In this document: piece by piece, positions 37,894 through 46,567 of the stretch
Numbering within the stretch: the first letter of the stretch is position 1
Layout: each line of letters begins with the position of its first letter
Source: Acinetobacter sp. TR3
GTDB lineage: Bacteria > Pseudomonadota > Gammaproteobacteria > Pseudomonadales > Moraxellaceae
Assembly: GCF_027105055.1 (NCBI RefSeq)
Contig: NZ_CP114264.1
Location: forward strand, 2,108,001 to 2,172,000
Length of the DNA: 64,000 nt
Direction of reading: 5' to 3'
Notes under the pieces: generated by a model
Databases searched by the model: none
What the model was told of the DNA's origin: nothing
Seen by the model: only the letters and a program-made list of their open reading frames with translations
Program-made: the position numbers and the translations under genes

Positions 37894-38119
37894 CTAGACC
37901 CAAAAAATTCGTGTTGGAGTTGGTTTAGCTTGACTATTAATTTTAACTCTAGGAGATATCGCGCGTTGATTGTCTCGTTCCACTCCTTGCGAAGTATACT
38001 TCTCAGGTTGAATCCCAAACTAGTTTACCTTTAACAAATTTATCATTTTCACTTCAACACATATATTTGCTACACAACAATCCTAACTCAGACGCAAAGT
38101 ATTTTAAACGCCAAACCAT
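37894..38119 (-). pseudogene. remnant of an unknown short gene
   Basis: Read on the minus strand from an ATG at 38119, the frame gives MVWRLKYFASELGLLCSKYMC, then TGA, then SENDKFVKGKLVWDS. A one-base shift (insertion or a two-base loss) joins it to PEKYTSQGVERDNQRAISPR and VKINSQAKPTPTRIFWV followed by TAG at 37894-37896. The two segments read as one plausible polypeptide of about 75 residues, so a nonsense and a frameshift have destroyed it. No family recognised; the reading is based on coherent translation only. Confidence 0.4.
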
Positions 38120-38189
38120 GTCGCCCTGCACTAGTGCTTTAATCTTTTTTTTGGCATGATGAAAATGAACTCATAGTGAATAATGATGA

Positions 38190-39530
38190 ATGGAACAAAT
38201 GCGTTGGTTGGAATTGCTGTCTGCAATTCGTTTAGGCAGTAAAAAAAGCAGTACCGAATTGGCTCGAAGCCCCTTCCACAAAGATTATGACAGAATTATA
38301 TTTTCCCAAAGTTTTCGTCAACTCAATAGAAAAACACAGGTTCATCCACTTACACAACATGACGGCATTCATACTCGACTGACTCATTCGCTAGAAGTTT
38401 CTTGTATTGGTCGTTCGCTAGGCATGCTTGCTGCTGAAAAAATCAAAGATGAATTACCAATGTGGATTTCACCAGCAGACGTTGGCGCAATCATTCAAGC
38501 TGCTTGCTTAGCGCATGATATTGGGAATCCACCTTTTGGTCATGCAGGTGAATATGCAATTCGTGAATGGTTTGATGATGCATCACATCGTGACTTTCTC
38601 AGCCAATTAACGCCCGAAGAATCCGCTGATGTACGTCAATTCGAAGGTAATGCCCAAGGACTTCGCTTGCTTAGTCGGATTGATTACCATCCTGATGATG
38701 GTGGTATGCGTTTGACCTGTGCCACACTCGGTGCTTATTTAAAATACCCATGGTTATCTAAAACCATTGAAGAACAAGGCGATACACCCTCGCACCAAAG
38801 AGCAAAATTTGGTTGCTATCAATCTGAAAAAGAAATTTTAAAACAGTTAGCAGAGCAACTCGGTCTCATTCAGCTCGGTGACTATCATTATTGTCGTCAT
38901 CCACTCACCTATTTATTAGAAGCTGCAGATGATATTTGCTACGCACTCATTGATTTAGAAGATGGCATTATTCTGAACATGTTGCACTATGCCGAAGTTG
39001 AGCCAATCTTTCTGAATCTAATTGCGGATTATGGTTATCCAGAAGAATTACATTTACCGCATACCACATGGCAGCAAAAAATCGCAGCTTTACGTGGGCG
39101 AGTGATGAAACGTCTAGTCGATGAAGTCACCACTGCTTTTGCCAAGCATCATTATGAAATTATCACAGGTCAACTCAAAGGCAGCCTTTTACAATATTGC
39201 TCACCCGATATTGAAACTGGCATTCAAACGGCGAAGAATCTTGCCAGAGATCGAATTTTTGAACATCCTCAAAAATCAGGTTTAGAAATTATCGCACACC
39301 AGAGTTTACAAACGATTTTGGATGCTTTTATCCCATTAACCATGCCACATAAGACCTTGAGCTTTAAAGAACAACGTTTGATGTCTATTTTGCAACATTC
39401 AGGCGTAAATCTACAAAACAACCACTATAATAATATTATGCAAGTCCTCGATATTATTAGTAAGTTCTCAGACCACCAAGCCTATAGCTTGGCGCAAGAG
39501 TTACAGGGAAATAAAGTAGGTTTTTTTTAA
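38190..39530 (+). CDS. dgt: deoxyguanosinetriphosphate triphosphohydrolase-like protein
   Basis: A 446-residue HD-domain hydrolase that releases triphosphate from dGTP (or other dNTPs). The metal site shows RLTHSLEVS (His66) and CLAHDIGNPPFGHAGE (His109-Asp110). QHDGIHTRLT precedes the first motif, and the dGTPase-type VRQFEGNAQGLRLLSR is present. It could start at ATG 38190 or at the third codon beyond. It probably keeps dNTP pools in balance. Monocistronic, upstream of the TacAT pair. Confidence 0.88.
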   Translation: MEQMRWLELLSAIRLGSKKSSTELARSPFHKDYDRIIFSQSFRQLNRKTQVHPLTQHDGIHTRLTHSLEVSCIGRSLGMLAAEKIKDELPMWISPADVGAIIQAACLAHDIGNPPFGHAGEYAIREWFDDASHRDFLSQLTPEESADVRQFEGNAQGLRLLSRIDYHPDDGGMRLTCATLGAYLKYPWLSKTIEEQGDTPSHQRAKFGCYQSEKEILKQLAEQLGLIQLGDYHYCRHPLTYLLEAADDICYALIDLEDGIILNMLHYAEVEPIFLNLIADYGYPEELHLPHTTWQQKIAALRGRVMKRLVDEVTTAFAKHHYEIITGQLKGSLLQYCSPDIETGIQTAKNLARDRIFEHPQKSGLEIIAHQSLQTILDAFIPLTMPHKTLSFKEQRLMSILQHSGVNLQNNHYNNIMQVLDIISKFSDHQAYSLAQELQGNKVGFF

Positions 39531-39531
39531 A

Positions 39532-39566
39532 TTAACAAATCACTATTCGTGTGCCATAATGGCACA
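39532..39566 (+). promoter_or_regulatory. tacAT promoter and overlapping operator
   Basis: A -35 box TTAACA (39532-39537) and a -10 box CATAAT (39555-39560) are separated by 17 bases. The -10 box lies inside a perfect palindrome TGTGCCAT-A-ATGGCACA at 39550-39566. This is the expected layout for repression of the operon by its own DUF1778 antitoxin. Confidence 0.8.
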
Positions 39567-39591
39567 TAAAGTTCAATTTAGTAGGTGAATC

Positions 39592-39864
39592 ATGTCAGCC
39601 TATCATCCCCGAATTACAGCTCGTGTTGATGAGCAAACACAAGCGTTATTGCTGCAAGCTGCCAATTTATTGGGTATGCCAAGTTTGAATGCATTTGTGC
39701 TCAGTGCCGCAATTGAAAAGGCGAAACAAGTTCTGATTCAAGAGAAAAGCTTACAACTCAATGAAAAAGATGCATTGGCATTAATAACAGCATTGGATCA
39801 ACCTATTCAAGTTCATTCAAAACTCAAACAAGCGGCTCAACATTATCATCAAACACAAGAATGA
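39592..39864 (+). CDS. tacA: TacA-type antitoxin (DUF1778, ribbon-helix-helix)
   Basis: A 90-residue DUF1778 antitoxin. The N-terminal ribbon-helix-helix is formed by YHPRITARVDEQTQALLLQAANLLGMPSLNAFVLSAAIEKAKQVL. The C-terminal tail (ALDQPIQVHSKLKQAAQHY) normally wraps around the toxin and blocks its acetyl-CoA site. Its stop codon overlaps the start of the GNAT gene (ATGA). It should bind the upstream palindrome and repress the pair. Confidence 0.9.
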   Translation: MSAYHPRITARVDEQTQALLLQAANLLGMPSLNAFVLSAAIEKAKQVLIQEKSLQLNEKDALALITALDQPIQVHSKLKQAAQHYHQTQE

Positions 39865-40358
39865 ATATTATTTTACTGGATAAACAACAGCATGATCGGC
39901 AACGTTTTGACTGCAAAAATCAGGTGTTGAATCAGTATTTAAATCAAATCGCTAGCCAAGAAGCAAAAAAAGACAATGCCCGAACCTATGTCCTCATTGA
40001 TCCCGTCAACCCTGCATGGATTATGGGATTTTATACATTAACCATGACCTCATTAGACCTGTCATCGTTGCCACAAAGCTTGCAAAAAAAACATGCTTCT
40101 GTGCATTCAGCAGGTTTAATTGCACGTTTGGCAGTGGATCATCGTTATCAGAAGCAAGGTCTAGGGGCAATTTTATTATTAGATGCCTTACACCGCCTAT
40201 ATCAAGCGAGTGCAATTGTGGCATTTCCACTGGTATTAGTTGATGCAAAAGATGGAATTGCTGAATTTTATCAACAATACGGATTTCAGGCATTGAGCCA
40301 ATATCCAAACAAACTGTTTATGACAATGAAAGACATTGCTCATAACATTTCAACCTAA
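39861..40358 (+). CDS. tacT: TacT-type GNAT acetyltransferase toxin
   Basis: A 165-residue GNAT-fold toxin. Relatives acetylate aminoacyl-tRNAs and arrest translation. The acetyl-CoA loop is HRYQKQGLGAILLLDALHR (Q/RxxGxG/A) and the catalytic Tyr is expected in FYQQYGFQAL. FDCKNQVLNQYLNQIASQ is the family start. The toxin gene follows the antitoxin with a four-base overlap and no obvious independent start site. Confidence 0.9.
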   Translation: MNIILLDKQQHDRQRFDCKNQVLNQYLNQIASQEAKKDNARTYVLIDPVNPAWIMGFYTLTMTSLDLSSLPQSLQKKHASVHSAGLIARLAVDHRYQKQGLGAILLLDALHRLYQASAIVAFPLVLVDAKDGIAEFYQQYGFQALSQYPNKLFMTMKDIAHNIST

Positions 40359-40392
40359 TTTTTTAAATCATTTTACTTTAGAAGATAATTTC

Positions 40393-40995
40393 ATGATCGG
40401 ATGTTTAATTGGCGAAGTGTTTGCCCTAGAAGCCCCAACCGTATTGCTGAATGTAAACGGCGTTGGTTATGAAATAGATACGCCGCTTTCAACATTTTGC
40501 CAATTACAAAAAGGACAAAAAGTCACTTTATGGACACATTTGGTGGTTCGAGAAGATGCGCAACAACTGTATGGTTTTAGTGATACGCAAGAGAAAATTA
40601 TTTTCCGTACTTTACTCAAGGTCAATGGTGTCGGCCCTAAAATGGCGCTCGGTATTCTTTCAACATTGAGCGTGGATATGCTCATCCATACAGTCGAACA
40701 TGGTGATGTAAAAACACTGGTTAAAGTACCTGGTGTTGGTGCGAAAACAGCAGAACGTTTAATGATAGAACTGCGTGATCGTTTTAAAGCATTCTCAAGT
40801 ACGACCGTTTCAAATAATTCAACATCAACCCAAATACAGTTCACTGGAAACTCTGCTGTTGCAGAAGCAGAAGCCGCTTTACAATCGCTTGGCTATAAAC
40901 CACTTGAAGCACAAAAACTAATTCAAGCTGTTAAAGCTGACTTTACTGAAGCAAGCGATATTATCCGAGCTGCACTTAAATCATTGAATAAATAA
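40393..40995 (+). CDS. ruvA: Holliday junction branch migration protein RuvA
   Basis: A 200-residue protein that binds Holliday junctions and guides RuvB. It has an N-terminal OB-fold (MIGCLIGEVFALEAPTVLLNVNGVGYEID), two helix-hairpin-helix motifs (KVNGVGPKMALGILS and KVPGVGAKTAERLMIELRD) and the C-terminal domain III that contacts RuvB (EAEAALQSLGYKPLEAQKLI). I use the ATG at 40393, the normal RuvA start; an in-frame ATG 57 bases upstream lies in the tacT 3' end. Confidence 0.95.
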   Translation: MIGCLIGEVFALEAPTVLLNVNGVGYEIDTPLSTFCQLQKGQKVTLWTHLVVREDAQQLYGFSDTQEKIIFRTLLKVNGVGPKMALGILSTLSVDMLIHTVEHGDVKTLVKVPGVGAKTAERLMIELRDRFKAFSSTTVSNNSTSTQIQFTGNSAVAEAEAALQSLGYKPLEAQKLIQAVKADFTEASDIIRAALKSLNK

Positions 40996-41013
40996 AGATA
41001 GACCGAACTCATT

Positions 41014-42009
41014 ATGCAAGACCGTTTAATCAGTGGTTCTGAAAAACCAGAAGATCATTTTGATCGTGCGATTCGCCCAACCTCTCTTGAAGACTATATT
41101 GGTCAGCCAGTGGTACGTGAGCAAATGGAAATCTTTATTGGTGCTGCACGAGGTCGGGGTGAAGCACTCGACCATACCTTGATTTTTGGTCCACCGGGTT
41201 TAGGTAAAACCACATTAGCGAATATTATCGCGCGCGAAATGGGCGGCAATTTAAAATCTACCTCAGGACCTGTGCTGGAACGAGCTGGTGATTTAGCCGC
41301 GATGCTGACCAATTTGGAAGAAGGCGATGTCCTCTTTATTGACGAAATCCATCGTCTATCTCCTGTCATTGAAGAGATTCTTTATCCAGCAATGGAAGAT
41401 TATCAACTCGATATTATGATTGGCGAGGGTCCAGCTGCTCGTTCAATTAAACTTGATTTACCTGCATTTACCTTAGTTGCTGCAACAACTCGTGCAGGGC
41501 TACTCACCTCGCCTTTACGTGACCGTTTCGGCATCGTGCAACGTTTAGAATTCTATTCTGTTGAGGATTTAACCCATATTGTCACTCGTTCGGCAAATCT
41601 TATGGATGTTCCGATTACTAAGGAAGGTTCAACTGAAATCGCTAGACGTGCACGTGGTACACCACGTATTGCCAATCGTTTATTACGTCGTGTTCGAGAT
41701 TATGCGCAAGTGAAAGGCACGGGTGAAGTGACACAAGAGATGGCTCAACGTGCATTGGACATGCTGAATGTAGATAAAGATGGTTTAGATACTTTAGACC
41801 GCCGTTATCTCAGTATGTTACTTGAGCGTTTTGAGGGTCGACCGACTGGTGTGGAAGCACTAGCCGCCGCGATGGCAGAAGACAGTGGAACGCTTGAAGA
41901 TGTGATCGAACCTTATTTGATCCAACAAGGTTATGTCATGCGAACAGCACGTGGTCGTATTGCAACCAATATGGCGTATTTACAGTTTGGTATGACACCG
42001 CCTGAATGA
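41014..42009 (+). CDS. ruvB: Holliday junction helicase RuvB
   Basis: A 331-residue AAA+ motor that drives branch migration with RuvA. Walker A is GPPGLGKTT (59-67) and Walker B is [10 protein letters not shown]. The sensor region [19 protein letters not shown] and the winged-helix C domain are conserved. It follows ruvA by 18 bases. ruvC is not in this position in the window. Confidence 0.97.
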   Translation: MQDRLISGSEKPEDHFDRAIRPTSLEDYIGQPVVREQMEIFIGAARGRGEALDHTLIFGPPGLGKTTLANIIAREMGGNLKSTSGPVLERAGDLAAMLTNLEEGDVLFIDEIHRLSPVIEEILYPAMEDYQLDIMIGEGPAARSIKLDLPAFTLVAATTRAGLLTSPLRDRFGIVQRLEFYSVEDLTHIVTRSANLMDVPITKEGSTEIARRARGTPRIANRLLRRVRDYAQVKGTGEVTQEMAQRALDMLNVDKDGLDTLDRRYLSMLLERFEGRPTGVEALAAAMAEDSGTLEDVIEPYLIQQGYVMRTARGRIATNMAYLQFGMTPPE

Positions 42010-42182
42010 AATTATTAGGTTTCTTTTATAAATCCTTTATTTTCTCATTAATAGAAGAAAATAAAGAGAGTCTAAACAATTATGAAAGAAGTCTAATATG
42101 TTATTTATTACTATTCCCATCCTCAGACTGACGCAATATCATTCCCTCAATTGCTTGCAGTATGCAGAAATAGGTTAAGGAT

Positions 42183-42590
42183 ATGGCTAATCATTTTGAA
42201 TTTAATATTCGTGTATATATCGAAGATACAGATGCAGGCGGTATTGTTTACCATGCCAATCACATTCGTTTTATGGAACGCACGCGCACTGAATGGTTAC
42301 GTGCAGCAGGCGTCGATCATTACTGGCATCAACAAGACTACAACTTCGTTGTACATCAAATTCAGGTGAAATATGTACGCCCAATATTAATGGATGACTT
42401 AATTACCGTTACAGCACGTGTTATTTCGTGTAAAGCCGCATCTTTTGTGTTGCAACAAAATATTTATCGTGGTGAAATCTTGCTGGCTTCAGGTGAGGTT
42501 ACGTTGGCGTGTTTAAACAAAGAACTTATGCCGCGTAGACTTCCTGAGGAAATACGTGATCTGATTCAAAAAGAATTAGCACAGGACTAA
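42183..42590 (+). CDS. ybgC: YbgC-type acyl-CoA thioesterase (Tol-Pal associated)
   Basis: A 135-residue hotdog thioesterase. The active-site start is VYIEDTDAGGIVYHANHIRFMERTRTEWL, typical of YbgC. It is the first gene of the tol-pal cluster, as in E. coli, and may act on acyl-carrier protein or short acyl-CoAs in phospholipid metabolism. AAGGAT lies upstream of the ATG. Confidence 0.93.
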   Translation: MANHFEFNIRVYIEDTDAGGIVYHANHIRFMERTRTEWLRAAGVDHYWHQQDYNFVVHQIQVKYVRPILMDDLITVTARVISCKAASFVLQQNIYRGEILLASGEVTLACLNKELMPRRLPEEIRDLIQKELAQD

Positions 42591-42616
42591 AAATAAACTT
42601 TTCGGCACAGTGACTT

Positions 42617-43315
42617 ATGGCAACTAATTTAGAATCTTCTCTACATATTTCTGACCTGATTTTACAAGCCAGCCCAGTCGTGCAATTGGTCATGCTAATC
42701 CTATTACTGGCATCAATTTTTAGCTGGTATTTGATTGCCAAATTACAGATGGGCTTTAAAAAAGCAAGTCAAAATGATGAGCATTTTCAAAAAATGTTCT
42801 GGTCAGGTGCCGAATTAAATACGCTCTATAACAACGCTCAGTTAAATTCCAAACGTAACGGCTTAGAAGACATCTTCTATCAGGGTTTGGGTGAGTTTTT
42901 TAAACTACAGAAACGCAAAGCAGATACCAATCAAACCATCGAAGGTACTGAACGTATTCTTCGTGTCGGTTTAAGTCGTGATCAAGGTGGTTTAGAACAA
43001 GGTTTGGGGGCACTTGCAAGTATCGGCTCTGTTGCGCCTTATATCGGCTTATTCGGCACGGTTTGGGGCATTATGAATGCCTTTATCGGTCTTGCCGCCG
43101 TTGATCAAGTGACATTGGCAACCGTAGCACCAGGTATTGCTGAAGCACTTATTGCAACAGCAATCGGTTTATTTGCAGCGATTCCTGCTGTGCTTGCTTT
43201 TAACCACTTCACTGCAAAAAGCGAATCAATTTATTCAGATCGTGCATTATTTGCAGAAGAAATGGTCGCTCTTTTACAGCGTCAAGCGATTGGATCGTCA
43301 CAGGAAGATGCATAA
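42617..43315 (+). CDS. tolQ: Tol-Pal system inner-membrane protein TolQ
   Basis: A 232-residue inner-membrane subunit, homologous to ExbB and MotA. It has three membrane segments (near residues 17-38, 135-160 and 170-200) and a large cytoplasmic loop between the first two. SVAPYIGLFGTVWGIMNAFIGL and APGIAEALIATAIGLFAAIPAVLAFN form the proton-channel helices. It drives the TolR/TolA machine that constricts the outer membrane at division. Its stop codon overlaps the ATG of tolR. Confidence 0.95.
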   Translation: MATNLESSLHISDLILQASPVVQLVMLILLLASIFSWYLIAKLQMGFKKASQNDEHFQKMFWSGAELNTLYNNAQLNSKRNGLEDIFYQGLGEFFKLQKRKADTNQTIEGTERILRVGLSRDQGGLEQGLGALASIGSVAPYIGLFGTVWGIMNAFIGLAAVDQVTLATVAPGIAEALIATAIGLFAAIPAVLAFNHFTAKSESIYSDRALFAEEMVALLQRQAIGSSQEDA

Positions 43316-43767
43316 TGGCAATTCAACGATCTGGACGTTTTGAACGTATCAAAAAACCACTGAAAAGTGATATGAACGTTGTACCCTATATTGACGTCAT
43401 GTTGGTACTTTTAGTCATTTTCATGGTCACTGCGCCTATGATTACCAGCGGTATCAAAGTTGATCTGCCCCAAGCCAATAATAATCCTATTGAATCGAAA
43501 GATATGCCTGCAATGGTAACGATTGGCAAAGATGGCAATATTTATTTGCAATACCAAGACCACAAAGATAGTGAGCCTCTTTCACTTGAACAGCTTGAAA
43601 CTATTTTGAGTGATGCTCAAAAGCAAGCAGAACAAGAAAATAAACAACTCACTGTATTGGTCAATGGTGATAAATCTCGTCCTTATGGTGAAGTTGTATC
43701 ACTCATGGCAAGTTTACAAGAAGCAGGTTTAACTCAAGTTGGTTTACTGACAGATCCATTAAAATAA
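43315..43767 (+). CDS. tolR: Tol-Pal system protein TolR
   Basis: A 150-residue protein with one N-terminal membrane helix YIDVMLVLLVIFMVTAPMI, containing the essential Asp facing the TolQ channel. A periplasmic domain follows that resembles ExbD. It shares one base with the tolQ stop and lies 4 bases before tolA. Confidence 0.95.
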   Translation: MAIQRSGRFERIKKPLKSDMNVVPYIDVMLVLLVIFMVTAPMITSGIKVDLPQANNNPIESKDMPAMVTIGKDGNIYLQYQDHKDSEPLSLEQLETILSDAQKQAEQENKQLTVLVNGDKSRPYGEVVSLMASLQEAGLTQVGLLTDPLK

Positions 43768-43770
43768 GTT

Positions 43771-45162
43771 ATGAAAAAATTTCAAGAGCCACCTTTTAAA
43801 CAAAATGCAATTGCGCTAGGTTTTACCCTTGGGGTACATGCAATTGCGATTGTTGGCTTGCTTTTCTTAGGTCTAAGTAAACCGCCTGAGCAACCTAAAA
43901 AACTGACCACAATTTTAGTTAAACCAGAAGATTTGCCACCGCCGATGGCTAAACCAGTGGAACAGGAAACGACAGCTGAAAATCAAGCGGAAGAAATATT
44001 AAGCCCTGTTGTAGATAACACTCAACCTGAAAATCTTCCGATCACCCCTCCAACGCCGACTGCACAACAACTCGCTGATGCTAAACAAAAAGCTGAGCAG
44101 CAAAAACAAGCTCAATTAGCAGAACAAAAACAGAAAGCTGAAGAAGCAGCAGCTCAAGCAAAACAAGCAGAAGAACATCAAAAACAGGCAGAAGCTCAAG
44201 CTCAGAAACAACGTGCTGATGAGGACGTAAAACGCAAAACAGAGCAAGCCGCCAAAGACAAAGCTGCTGCTGATAAAGCGTCAAAGGACAAAGCTGCTGC
44301 TGATAAAGCAGCTAAAGACAAGGCCGCTGCCGATAAAGCCGCCAAAGATAAAGCTGCTACTGATAAAGCTGTAAAAGACAAGGCTGCTGCTGATAAAGCT
44401 TCTAAAGACAAAGCTGCTGCTGATAAAGCTGCAAAAGACAAGGCTGCTGCTGATAAAGCTGCAAAAGACAAAGCCGCTGCTGATAAAGCTGCAAAAGACA
44501 AAGCCGCTGCCGATAAAGCTGCAAAAGACAAGGCCGCTGCCGATAAAGCTGCAAAAGACAAGGCCGCTGCTGATAAAGCTGCAAAAGACAAAGCCGCTGC
44601 TGATAAAGCAGCTAAAGACAAGGCTGCTGCTGATAAAGCTGCAAAAGACAAGGCTGCTGCTGATAAAGCTGCAAAAGACAAGGCTGCTGCTGATAAAGCA
44701 GCTAAAGACAAGGCCGCTGCTGATAAAGCAGCTAAAGACAAAGCTGCTGCGGATAAAGCAGCTAAAGACAAGGCCGCTGCTGATAAAGCAGCTAAAGACA
44801 AAGCGGATGCCGAAAGAGCCGAAGCAGATGCAAAAGCGGCTGCTGCAAAAAAGGCAGAGCAAGAAGCTGCTCAGAAAAAGGCGGATGCGAAAAAAATCGC
44901 TTCAACTGCTAAACGTGATTTTGAAAATAAAATTAAGCGTGCTTGGGATATGCCCGCAAACTCATCGGGGCAAAAAGCAACTGCCCGTGTAACACTTAGT
45001 GATAGCGGTGCTGTTTTATCTGTGATTGTGAATTCTAGTGATCCTGATGTAAAAGCAAGTGTAGAAGCCGCTGTTCGCGCTGCTGCCCCTTACCCTATGC
45101 CAGATGATCCTGATGCACGTCGCGAAGCAAGAAGCTTTACTTCAAGTTTTACTGCAAAATAG
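43771..45162 (+). CDS. tolA: Tol-Pal bridging protein TolA with an expanded repeat linker
   Basis: A 463-residue protein that spans the periplasm from TolQR to Pal. An N-terminal membrane helix ([19 protein letters not shown]) is followed by a Pro- and Glu-rich stretch, then a long helical linker and a C-terminal globular domain (from about residue 375, [20 protein letters not shown]). The linker holds 18 tandem units of ten residues, consensus [10 protein letters not shown] (residues 161-340), plus a decayed 19th unit. The tract is coded by a 30-base DNA repeat (44251-44790). Confidence 0.95.
   Translation: MKKFQEPPFKQNAIALGFTLGVHAIAIVGLLFLGLSKPPEQPKKLTTILVKPEDLPPPMAKPVEQETTAENQAEEILSPVVDNTQPENLPITPPTPTAQQLADAKQKAEQQKQAQLAEQKQKAEEAAAQAKQAEEHQKQAEAQAQKQRADEDVKRKTEQAAKDKAAADKASKDKAAADKAAKDKAAADKAAKDKAATDKAVKDKAAADKASKDKAAADKAAKDKAAADKAAKDKAAADKAAKDKAAADKAAKDKAAADKAAKDKAAADKAAKDKAAADKAAKDKAAADKAAKDKAAADKAAKDKAAADKAAKDKAAADKAAKDKAAADKAAKDKAAADKAAKDKADAERAEADAKAAAAKKAEQEAAQKKADAKKIASTAKRDFENKIKRAWDMPANSSGQKATARVTLSDSGAVLSVIVNSSDPDVKASVEAAVRAAAPYPMPDDPDARREARSFTSSFTAK
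44251..44790 (+). repeat. 30-base tandem repeat inside tolA
   Basis: Eighteen in-frame copies of a 30-base unit coding for [10 protein letters not shown]. Copies differ mainly at silent sites (AAA/AAG, GCT/GCC/GCA). Replacements are seen at the first residue (Ala to Ser or Val, copies 2, 5 and 6) and one Ala to Thr (copy 4). The pattern suggests ancient duplication, then drift and later exchange; the copy number is expected to vary between strains. Confidence 0.95.
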
Positions 45163-45177
45163 TAATAAATAGTTAAC

Positions 45178-45210
45178 GTTACATGCTTTTAATAGAACAA
45201 AGCATGTAAC
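45178..45210 (+). promoter_or_regulatory. hairpin between tolA and tolB
   Basis: A perfect 12-base-pair stem GTTACATGCTTT/AAAGCATGTAAC with a nine-base loop and no T run. It sits 15 bases after tolA. It might stabilise the mRNA, be a processing site or an operator for a tolB promoter. Confidence 0.5.
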
Positions 45211-45261
45211 TATGTTAAATAATCAACAGCCACAAAAATACGAACACAAGTAATTGTAACT

Positions 45262-46545
45262 ATGGACAAGACCCGTAAACATCTCATCTCCTTAGCAGTT
45301 TTTACTGCGATCAGCGCAATTGTTCCGACAGCAGCTTTTGCACAATTACACCTTGAAATTGCAAAAGCGCCTGAACAAGCGCCTAAAATTGCAATTATCC
45401 CTTTTACAAATGACAGCTCGCTTTACCCAATTATTGAGAATGACTTAAATCGTTCAGGTCGATTCACAAGCGCATCTCAAAACTTACCTGCAACTGCAAG
45501 CATCAACCAAATCCAAGCTGGTGATTGGCAAAATGCAGGTGTGCCCTATGTGGTAGTTGGTCAAATTAAAACCATCGATGCGAACACATTTGAAATCCAT
45601 TACCAACTCTATGATGTACAAAAACAACAATATTTATTAAATGAAGTGCTGACTGTACCAAGCTCTCGTGTTCGCCAAGCTGGGCATATGATCAGTGATG
45701 CGATATACCAAGCACTAACTGGTATTGCGGGTGATTTCAGCGGTCGTATTGCGTATGTATTACGTAATCCAGAAACCCCTGCTCAACGTTATACATTACA
45801 AATTGCCGATACGGATGGCGAACAACCTAAAACTGTACTGTCATCACGAGATCCAATCCTCTCCCCAACATGGACACCTGACGCTAAAAAAATTGCTTAC
45901 GTCTCTTTCGAAACTAAACGCCCTGCAATTTATATTCAAGATTTAGCAACAGGTCAACGTGAGGTTTTGGCGAGCTTTAAAGGCTTAAATGGTGCACCAA
46001 GCTTCTCACCTGATGGGCAATCCATGCTTTTCACTGCCTCTATGCATGGTAATCCTGAAATTTATCAGATGAATTTAAATACGCGCCAACTACAACGTAT
46101 GACCAATGACTCAGCGATTGATACTGAAGCACGTTATGCACCTGATGGAAAATCATTTATTTTCACCTCAGATCGTGGCGGTTCTCCACAAATTTATCGC
46201 TATAGTTTTGATGATAGTTCAGTCAAACGTCTAACCTTCAAAGGTGCATTTAATGCACGTGGTACTTTAAGCGCTGATGGTAAAAAGATTGCTTTAGTTC
46301 ATCGACCAAGTGGTAGTAACTACAAAGTCGCACTGCAAGATATTAGTACAGGGATTACTAATATATTGACACCAACCAGTCTGGATGAGTCACCAAGTTT
46401 CTCTCCGAATGGACAAATGGTTGTTTATGCAACACGTGAAGGTAACCGTGGCTTACTCTCTATTATGTCTACAGATGGTCGTTTCCGTATGAATTTACCA
46501 AGCGAACAAGGTGAAGTCCGTGAACCTGCCTGGGCACCAAAATAA
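45262..46545 (+). CDS. tolB: Tol-Pal system beta-propeller protein TolB
   Basis: A 427-residue periplasmic protein. The signal peptide ends near TAAFAQ (about residue 28). The N-terminal domain is followed by the six-bladed propeller, whose blades carry typical SPDGQ, APDGK and SPNGQ motifs (GAPSFSPDGQSMLFTA, ARYAPDGKSFIFTSDRGGSPQIY). TolB binds Pal and is released by TolA. The gap to tolA (99 bases) holds a hairpin. Confidence 0.95.
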   Translation: MDKTRKHLISLAVFTAISAIVPTAAFAQLHLEIAKAPEQAPKIAIIPFTNDSSLYPIIENDLNRSGRFTSASQNLPATASINQIQAGDWQNAGVPYVVVGQIKTIDANTFEIHYQLYDVQKQQYLLNEVLTVPSSRVRQAGHMISDAIYQALTGIAGDFSGRIAYVLRNPETPAQRYTLQIADTDGEQPKTVLSSRDPILSPTWTPDAKKIAYVSFETKRPAIYIQDLATGQREVLASFKGLNGAPSFSPDGQSMLFTASMHGNPEIYQMNLNTRQLQRMTNDSAIDTEARYAPDGKSFIFTSDRGGSPQIYRYSFDDSSVKRLTFKGAFNARGTLSADGKKIALVHRPSGSNYKVALQDISTGITNILTPTSLDESPSFSPNGQMVVYATREGNRGLLSIMSTDGRFRMNLPSEQGEVREPAWAPK

Positions 46546-46567
46546 ATTTGATCAATTGGAGAATCAC

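Noticed and set aside
37809-38018. Open frame of 69 codons on the minus strand from a TTG
   Set aside because: Overlaps the 73-residue gene and reads a different frame of the broken gene; the alternative frame gives a more natural protein end (PTPTRIFWV) and the TTG has no ribosome-binding site.
39861-40358. GNAT gene as an ordinary housekeeping acetyltransferase
   Set aside because: The upstream DUF1778 gene with four-base overlap and the operator at its promoter identify a TacAT toxin-antitoxin pair.
44251-44790. A CRISPR-like regular repeat
   Set aside because: The 30-base units are contiguous with no spacers, in frame and translated as the TolA linker.
44202-44862. Two long open frames on the minus strand across tolA (about 195-200 codons each)
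   Set aside because: They are shadows of the 30-base repeat: any in-frame repeat lacking stop codons on one strand gives long open frames on others. The predicted proteins are low-complexity repeats without start signals.
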